Shown in pieces: positions 58,915-64,000 of a stretch of 64,000 nucleotides of DNA. Position 1 is the first letter of the stretch, and each line of letters starts with the position of its first letter. The stretch covers positions 1-64,000 of the forward strand of contig JAFQFA010000024.1 of the NCBI GenBank assembly GCA_017398725.1. The letters run 5' to 3'. A program made the position numbers and the translations under genes. This DNA is from Oscillospiraceae bacterium (GTDB taxonomy: Bacteria; Bacillota; Clostridia; Oscillospirales; Oscillospiraceae). Under the pieces are notes generated by a model. That model was given only the letters and a program-made list of their open reading frames with translations. It had not been told where the DNA came from and searched no databases.

Positions 58915-58947
58915 ATAAAAAAAGCGGAGGCGTAGCCTCCGCTTTTT
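58915..58947 (-). terminator. nag operon terminator
   Basis: A 12-bp stem (AAAAGCGGAGGC with GCCTCCGCTTTT) and 3-base loop, followed on the minus strand by a run of T. It lies 24 bases past the NagB-like stop. Confidence 0.88.
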
Positions 58948-58970
58948 GGTTCTGTAAGTAAGGTTTTGGC

Positions 58971-59942
58971 TTAGTAGCCGACCTTCTCCCAGCACTCGAA
59001 GGGAGCAGCCAGCTCCTCGCTGATGTAGACCTGAGTCTTCTTGGTCTGCAGCATGGAGGAAGGCAGGTAAGGAGTGATGGGGCCGTGGGTGCACAGGCGG
59101 GAGATCATTCTCTGCCAAGAGGAGAAGGTACCGCAGGTAGCCAGAGCATGAACCTCGATACGCTCCTTAGCACGCATAACATCCACGGGGCCGATGGTTG
59201 CAGCCTTGGGGGGCACATTGGCGATGTCGCCGGACTGGCCGAAGGTGCCGTTCAGGGAGTTCTGCATGATGGTCATGGGGTGCAGGGTAACGATCTGAGC
59301 AGGCTGGTTCAGCCACTCTTCGATGTCGCCGCTGCCGATGAACTCGGGGATGGGATCCACGAAAGCCATGTGGCCAGCCCAACCGGGAGAGGTGGAAGCG
59401 ATGTCAGCGCCGCCCTCGGAGATATCGTTGATGATCTTGGAGTAGTCAGCGATGTTCTCGTTGGTGGGGAAGTGCACATTTTCCATGGGCATACGCAGCT
59501 CGGGATCGATCTGGTAGTACAGATACTTGATCATGGAGTGAGCGAAGCCAGCCTCGTAGGTGATAGGAGCAATGTTGCCGTCCTGATCAGCCCACTCGTC
59601 CTCAGCGAACAGGTGAACCTTGGAGCAGTCAACACGGAAGTAGTTGATCAGCTGAGCCAGAGGGATGTAGGTGTCAGGCTCGGGGTTGCCCAGAATCATG
59701 GTGAAGGTCTTGCCAGCCTCGGAAGCAGCCTTCAGACGGCTGAACAGAGTAGCAATCAGCACGGGATGGGGGTTCATCATGACCTTGACGGTGAACTCAG
59801 GATGCCACCAATCCTCACGCTGCTCCAGCTCCTTGCCGCTCATCTTACGAACGCGGGCGCAAACTTCCTTGTCCTTAAAAGGCACAAAGTCAGCAGGCTG
59901 GAAGTCAAAGGGGGTTGCGGGATCGACGATGAAGTCTTTCAT
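58971..59942 (-). CDS. NagB-like glucosamine-6-phosphate isomerase family protein
   Basis: A 323-residue protein of the NagB/6-phosphogluconolactonase family, longer than the usual 240-270. Landmarks: MILGNPEPDTYIPLAQLINYFRVD in part, VHLFAEDEWADQDG (NagB F-x-x-DE), and STSPGWAGHMAFVDP in place of the G-x-G-x-x-G-H-(I)AF-(N)E motif, with the histidine kept. True NagB deaminates and isomerises GlcN-6-P to Fru-6-P. Insertions and the changed loop suggest a different sugar phosphate. The start overlaps the NagA-like stop (ATGA). Strongly biased codons suggest high expression. Confidence 0.8.
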   Translation of the reverse strand: MKDFIVDPATPFDFQPADFVPFKDKEVCARVRKMSGKELEQREDWWHPEFTVKVMMNPHPVLIATLFSRLKAASEAGKTFTMILGNPEPDTYIPLAQLINYFRVDCSKVHLFAEDEWADQDGNIAPITYEAGFAHSMIKYLYYQIDPELRMPMENVHFPTNENIADYSKIINDISEGGADIASTSPGWAGHMAFVDPIPEFIGSGDIEEWLNQPAQIVTLHPMTIMQNSLNGTFGQSGDIANVPPKAATIGPVDVMRAKERIEVHALATCGTFSSWQRMISRLCTHGPITPYLPSSMLQTKKTQVYISEELAAPFECWEKVGY

Positions 59943-61093
59943 TTTGTAAATTCTCCTTTCAGAATTACGGATTTTATATTCATCCGGTGATCAGTGATCA
60001 CCAGGTCCGCACGAAGTCCTTTGCGAATCTCGCCACGGTCGGTAAGACCCACTACCTTGGCGGGATTGTAGGAAGCCACCCGGAAGGCATCCACAATGGA
60101 TGCGCCGGTATGCTTCATATAGTTGCGGCATGCCAGATTCAAAGTCAGCTTTGAACCGGAAATATCAATGCCGCCCTCGGCTGTAAAGGTAAAGTTCAGA
60201 TCATCCACATGCTCAAAGCCAGCAGGATTCGGGGTGTTGTGGGCCGTCTGATCAGAGATCAGAATAATCCGTTCGTCGCCCTTGATCCGGCGGATCAGCC
60301 GCTGCATGTAGGGATCCACATGGATACCCATGCTGTCGGAGATCAGCTCAGCATAGATGTCGGAATTGTAATTCACTGCCTCATCCACACAGACACCACG
60401 GCACTCCGGATACATGGGGCGGTCACCGGTAGCATTGGTATGGTGGGTGCCGATGCACAGGCCGTAAGGCATCAACTTTTCGATCTGCTGGGGAGATGCC
60501 TCACTGTGGGCTACGGTAAATTTGGCTTTGGGATTATATGCATGGACATACTTGACGAAGTCCTCGATTCCTTCCCGCTCCGGACCCAATGCCCAGACCC
60601 GGACATCCTCGCCGCCAGCCTGCACAAAAGGCACATAGTCCTCCGGTACAATGGCACCTGTCCATGGATTCAAGTGACGCAAAGAGCCAAAATTAGGATT
60701 AATATAGGGGCCTTCCATATAGATGCCCGCAATATTTGCACCCTCCGGCTTTTTCATCAGCTCACGAATTTTTTGAATGTAGTCCACATATTCATGGGTA
60801 AGATGCCGATATCCCAAGGTTGCCAGCACGGAGGTCGTGCCTGCTACCAAGTGACCCTTGGCTGCAGCTACCGGATCTTCATTAAAACGGACACTGCCGC
60901 CGGCATGGGAATGGATATCCACAAGGCCCGGACCTACATACAAGCCTTCGGCATCTACCACTTCACACCCTTCCGGAATGGGGGTGGTGCGCATTTCACC
61001 GAAATCGGCAATCAGTCCGTTCTCGATAAACAACACCGCATCGGGGATCAGATGATCCTTCATGACGAGGGTTGCATTCTTAATCGCAATCAT
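59939..61093 (-). CDS. NagA-like amidohydrolase, copy 3
   Basis: A 384-residue metal amidohydrolase resembling N-acetylglucosamine-6-phosphate deacetylase, which frees acetate from GlcNAc-6-P before NagB. Metal and active-site landmarks: GPGLVDIHSHAGG (H-x-H), YMEGPYINP (Glu), VAHSEASPQQ, GTHHTNATGD, ILISDQT (Asp). The ATG at 61093 matches the starts of the paralogs (MIAIKNATLVMKDHLIPDAV in each). It overlaps the upstream paralog by 14 bases. Substrate may be a modified amino sugar. Confidence 0.85.
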   Translation of the reverse strand: MIAIKNATLVMKDHLIPDAVLFIENGLIADFGEMRTTPIPEGCEVVDAEGLYVGPGLVDIHSHAGGSVRFNEDPVAAAKGHLVAGTTSVLATLGYRHLTHEYVDYIQKIRELMKKPEGANIAGIYMEGPYINPNFGSLRHLNPWTGAIVPEDYVPFVQAGGEDVRVWALGPEREGIEDFVKYVHAYNPKAKFTVAHSEASPQQIEKLMPYGLCIGTHHTNATGDRPMYPECRGVCVDEAVNYNSDIYAELISDSMGIHVDPYMQRLIRRIKGDERIILISDQTAHNTPNPAGFEHVDDLNFTFTAEGGIDISGSKLTLNLACRNYMKHTGASIVDAFRVASYNPAKVVGLTDRGEIRKGLRADLVITDHRMNIKSVILKGEFTK

Positions 61094-62231
61094 GTTTTTT
61101 CTCACCCATGACATACACTTTCTTTACATTCATCCAATGATCCACAAAGATCAGGTCTGCCCGCAAGCCCTTACGGATCTCGCCCCGGTCGGTAAAGCCT
61201 ACCGCACGGGAGGGGTTATAGGAAGCATAACGGAACACATCCACGATGGACGCACCAGTATGGACCATCATATTCCGGCATGCCACGCTGACACAGGCGG
61301 CAAAACCGGAGATCTCACCAGCGTTATCAAACACGATATCCGTAACGCCATCGTAGCCTTCCGGGGTAGGACCGTCATCGTGGCTGCAGTCAGAGATCAG
61401 GATCAGCCGGTCTTCGCCCTTGATTTTCCGGACCAGCCGCTGCATGTAGGGATCTACATGGATGCCCCGGCTGTCGCAAATCATTTCCGCGTAAATTTCC
61501 CGGTTATAATTCACCGCTTCGTCCACGCAGACACCCCGGCACTCCGGGTACATAGGACGGTCGCCGGTGGCGTTGGTATGGTGGGTGCCAATGCGCAGGC
61601 CGTAAGGCATCAGCGCTTCAATCTGCTGGGGAGATGCCTCACTGTGGCCCACCGCAAAGAATACGTTGGGGTTGACCTTTTTGGCATCTTGGACAAACTG
61701 CTCAATATGCTCCCGCTCCGGTGCGGTTACCCACACCCGGGCCAGATCTCCGGCAGCTTCCACTACCGGCATATAGTCCTCCCGGCAGATGGGGCCTTTC
61801 CAAGGATTCTTCTCCCGATTGGCGCCGAACTTAGGATTCATATACATGCCTTCCATGTAAAGGCCGCCGATGTTACAGCAGGCAGGATCTTCCATCGCCT
61901 TGCGCAGAACACCGATATACTCTATGTACTGATCTTTATTGAACTTGAAATACAGTGCCGGCAAAATAGTAGTAGTGCCGCCCTGCAGATGGTACTGGGC
62001 TGCTGCCACAGGCTCTTCATAAAAAGCCGCCTTGCCGCCGTTATGGGCATGGATATCCACGAGGCCGGGACCTACATACAGCCCCTGTGCATCGATGATC
62101 TCACAGCCCTCCGGAATGGAAGTGTTGCGCATTTCACCAAAATCGGCAATCATGCCGTTTTCCACAAACAGGACCGCATCCGGGATCAAATGGTCACGCA
62201 TGACCAAAGTTGCATTAATAATTGCACGCAT
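61080..62231 (-). CDS. NagA-like amidohydrolase, copy 2
   Basis: A 383-residue paralog with the same motif order: VDIHAHNGG, YMEGMYMNP (the Pro of EGP replaced by Met), VGHSEASPQQ, GTHHTNATGD and ILISDCS. Its ATG directly follows the stop of copy 1 (TAAATG), with GAGG shortly upstream. The substrate-loop changes relative to copies 1 and 3 suggest that each copy handles a different acyl sugar. Cytoplasmic. Confidence 0.84.
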   Translation of the reverse strand: MRAIINATLVMRDHLIPDAVLFVENGMIADFGEMRNTSIPEGCEIIDAQGLYVGPGLVDIHAHNGGKAAFYEEPVAAAQYHLQGGTTTILPALYFKFNKDQYIEYIGVLRKAMEDPACCNIGGLYMEGMYMNPKFGANREKNPWKGPICREDYMPVVEAAGDLARVWVTAPEREHIEQFVQDAKKVNPNVFFAVGHSEASPQQIEALMPYGLRIGTHHTNATGDRPMYPECRGVCVDEAVNYNREIYAEMICDSRGIHVDPYMQRLVRKIKGEDRLILISDCSHDDGPTPEGYDGVTDIVFDNAGEISGFAACVSVACRNMMVHTGASIVDVFRYASYNPSRAVGFTDRGEIRKGLRADLIFVDHWMNVKKVYVMGEKKHDCD

Positions 62232-63371
62232 TTACTTAACCTCGCCCCCAAAAATTACTTTCTTCACATTCATCCAGTGATCGGTAACGATCAGGTCTGC
62301 ACGCAGACCCACCCGGATCTCACCCCGGTCGGTAAAGCCCACCGCACGGGACGGGTTATAGGAAGCGTAACGGAACACGTCCACAATGGAGGCGCCGGTG
62401 TGCTTCATCATATTCCGGCAAGCCACCTCCAATGTCAGCTTGGAGCCGGCGATCTCGCCTTCAAAGTCAAAGCAAAGGTCTGTCACGCCGTCATAGCCTT
62501 CAGGGACAGGACCGTTAAATACGCAGGAGTCAGAAATCAGAACCACCCGGTCTTCGCCCTTGATCTTCCGCACCAACCGCTGCATGTAGGGATCTACATG
62601 GATACCCCGGCTGTCGGAGATCATTTCGGCATAGATGCCGTGGTTGTAATTTACGGTTTCATCCACACAGACGCCCCGGCACTCAGGGTACATAGGGCGG
62701 TCGCCGGTGGCATTGGTATGGTGGGTACCGATACACAGGCCGTAAGGCATCAGTGCTTCGATCTGCTGGGGAGATGCTTCACTGTGACCCACCGCAAACT
62801 TGACGGTAGGATTGTTCTTTCTGGCATCCAGCACAAACTGCAGAATGTTCTCCCGCTCAGGAGCCAAAACCCAGACCTTGGCATCGGTACCAACCTGATC
62901 GATCAGGGGCTGGTAGTCTTCCTTGCAGATAGGACCCTTCCAAGGATTGCTCTCCCGGTCAGCGCCGAATTTGGGGTTCATGTAAGGCGTCTCCATATAG
63001 AAGCCGCCGATATTGGCACCTTCCGGTGTCTTCATAGCAGATTGCACCGTCTTTGCCTGCTCCAGCAGCTGTTCCTTATTCATATTGAAGTAGAGGGTGG
63101 CCAGCACCGTGGTCGTGCCGTGCTCCAGATTGAACTGGGCTGCGGGGATGGGCTCGTCAAAGAACCAATGTCCGCCGCCGGAATGATTATGGATATCCAC
63201 AAGGCCCGGACCTACATAGAGGCCTTCCGCGTCAATGATCTCGCAGCCTTCCGGAATAGGCGTAGCGCGCATCTCACCAAAGCCGGCAATCAAGCCGTTT
63301 TCCATAAACAGGACCGCATCCGGGATCAGATGATCCTTCATAACCAGTGTCGCGTTTTTAATGGCGATCAT
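62232..63371 (-). CDS. NagA-like amidohydrolase, copy 1
   Basis: A 379-residue paralog, first gene of the operon. Motifs: VDIHNHSGG, YMETPYMNP (Gly of EGP replaced by Thr), VGHSEASPQQ, GTHHTNATGD, VLISDSC. CGGAGGG precedes the ATG at 63371; a longer reading frame to 63443 would cross the leader hairpin and lacks a ribosome site. The three copies are close in sequence along their length, so they arose by tandem duplication. Confidence 0.85.
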   Translation of the reverse strand: MIAIKNATLVMKDHLIPDAVLFMENGLIAGFGEMRATPIPEGCEIIDAEGLYVGPGLVDIHNHSGGGHWFFDEPIPAAQFNLEHGTTTVLATLYFNMNKEQLLEQAKTVQSAMKTPEGANIGGFYMETPYMNPKFGADRESNPWKGPICKEDYQPLIDQVGTDAKVWVLAPERENILQFVLDARKNNPTVKFAVGHSEASPQQIEALMPYGLCIGTHHTNATGDRPMYPECRGVCVDETVNYNHGIYAEMISDSRGIHVDPYMQRLVRKIKGEDRVVLISDSCVFNGPVPEGYDGVTDLCFDFEGEIAGSKLTLEVACRNMMKHTGASIVDVFRYASYNPSRAVGFTDRGEIRVGLRADLIVTDHWMNVKKVIFGGEVK

Positions 63372-63411
63372 AGTTGTCCCTCCGTTACTTACCATGATTT
63401 CTATATCAGAA

Positions 63412-63440
63412 CCCACCGTCGGCCAACGGCCGTCGGCGGG
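63412..63440 (-). promoter_or_regulatory. Leader hairpin of the nag operon
   Basis: CCCGCCGACGGCC pairs with GGCCGACGGTGGG across a GTT loop: 13 bp with one A-A mismatch, starting about 10 bases after the predicted transcript start. It may be an operator or an RNA leader element; no regulator is known. Confidence 0.6.
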
Positions 63441-63457
63441 CATACTTATACAGGGAT

Positions 63458-63486
63458 ATCATACCTTTTTTCACGCCCTTTGTCAA
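63458..63486 (-). promoter_or_regulatory. nag operon promoter
   Basis: Minus strand TTGACA (63481-63486), 17 bases, TATGAT (63458-63463). The remaining divergent gap 63487-63609 shows nothing else I can name. Confidence 0.85.
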
Positions 63487-63609
63487 TGTAGATTTACCTG
63501 TGTTTGCTAAGTTTATCAATATTGTCCAAATATTTGGAGCATTGCCGGCGGAACAATGCTATTTATTCCGTGTGCGCATTCTCGTTCTCGCCTTTTTCCG
63601 GGTTTGGCG

Positions 63610-63638
63610 TTGCTTTTTCCACCGGACTGTGGTATGAT
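63610..63638 (+). promoter_or_regulatory. Promoter of the CBM9-like gene
   Basis: TTGCTT (63610-63615), 17 bases, TATGAT (63633-63638), 25 bases before the ATG. Confidence 0.75.
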
Positions 63639-63663
63639 TTTTTCATAAAAGGAGGGTTTTTCC

Positions 63664-64000
63664 ATGGAAGAATACAAAATCACCCGTTACTGCGGTCCTG
63701 AAACATGGGCTACCGCCCCTATACTGGAGATCAACCAACCCTTACGTCCGGAATATGCAAATGTACCCATTCAGGCATGGGCGCAGGTCTGTTATGACGA
63801 CGAAGCATTGTATGTCCACCTGTGGGCAAAAGAAGAGCACATCCGCGCAGAGCTGACCGGCCTTTTGGATGAGATCTGCGAAGACAGCTGTCTGGAATTT
63901 TTCTTCAGCCCCATTGCCGGCGATCTGCGGTATTTTAATATCGAGTGCAACCCCAACGGAAAACTGTTTTTGGGTATGGGCAGAGATGTTTACAGTCTGG
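63664..64000 (+). CDS. CBM9/DOMON-like carbohydrate-binding protein, cut by window end
   Basis: The first 112 residues are present. They begin MEEYKITRYCGPETWATAPI and show the beta-sandwich pattern of the family 9 carbohydrate-binding / DOMON-like domain: IQAWAQVCYDDEALYVHLWAKE, then EDSCLEFFFSP and YFNIECNPNGKLFLG, each shown in part. No signal peptide, so this version would be cytoplasmic. AAAGGAGGG precedes the ATG. It is divergent from the nag operon and may be co-regulated with it. Confidence 0.75.
   Translation, partial: MEEYKITRYCGPETWATAPILEINQPLRPEYANVPIQAWAQVCYDDEALYVHLWAKEEHIRAELTGLLDEICEDSCLEFFFSPIAGDLRYFNIECNPNGKLFLGMGRDVYSL

Overview
The window comes from a spore-forming, Gram-positive anaerobe of the class Clostridia, most likely a gut Oscillospiraceae-type bacterium. 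Evidence: sporulation genes (spmA, spmB, spoIVA), a lipoteichoic acid synthase, HPr kinase, zinc-type L28 and L32 ribosomal proteins, a clostridial 2[4Fe-4S] ferredoxin, strong AAGGAGG ribosome sites, promoters with near-consensus TTGACA-17-TATAAT boxes, and roughly half G+C. The family-level placement is inference from gene content only.

Layout. 1-16970 is almost all on the minus strand: the tail of a tRNA operon (Asp, Val), then, read right to left, clpC and a division/cell-wall (dcw) cluster mraZ-rsmH-ftsL-spoVD/ftsI-murE-murF-mraY-ftsW-murG-ftsQ-ftsZ, followed by a methyltransferase and hslO. The cluster has its own promoter with MraZ-type repeats; murC, murD, murB and ftsA are not in it. 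17041-22030 holds a ferredoxin, two methyltransferases (TrmN6-like, RsmI), a DUF4886-type lipoprotein, an AraC regulator and spmAB. 22096-31590 is a minus-strand housekeeping run smc-ftsY-rdgB-yhbY-yqeK-rsfS-leuS-rpsU; its yqeK carries what looks like the tail of a lost nadD. 31754-46121 holds a ZIP transporter, a radical-SAM activase, a secreted GH24 lysozyme, mnmA, an RluD-type synthase, hprK, rpmB, ltaS-plsY-der, yceD-rpmF and spoIVA. 46211-52942 holds a very large secreted papain-like/FN3 protein, a possible small RNA, and a metY/AAC(3)/nitroreductase operon.

53053-54510 is the most unusual part. Directly behind a tRNA-Thr/tRNA-Tyr operon lies an array of eight short perfect hairpins with different stems, separated by a conserved 8-9 bp word (ATATCATC in the left half, its complement GATGATAT in the right half). 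Most loops are C-GNA-G triloops. The array runs into the promoter of a two-gene AT-rich cassette: a four-helix-bundle (S23/Avd-like) protein and an unknown 161-residue protein.

54629-64000 is a carbohydrate locus: three paralogous right-handed beta-helix proteins of GH28 type (only one keeps the catalytic aspartate motifs), three NagA-like deacetylase paralogs, a NagB-like isomerase, and a divergent gene for a CBM9/DOMON-like protein that is cut by the window end. None of these shows a signal peptide, so the locus probably works on imported oligosaccharides or amino-sugar derivatives in the cytoplasm. Convergent gene pairs throughout share perfect bidirectional hairpin terminators.
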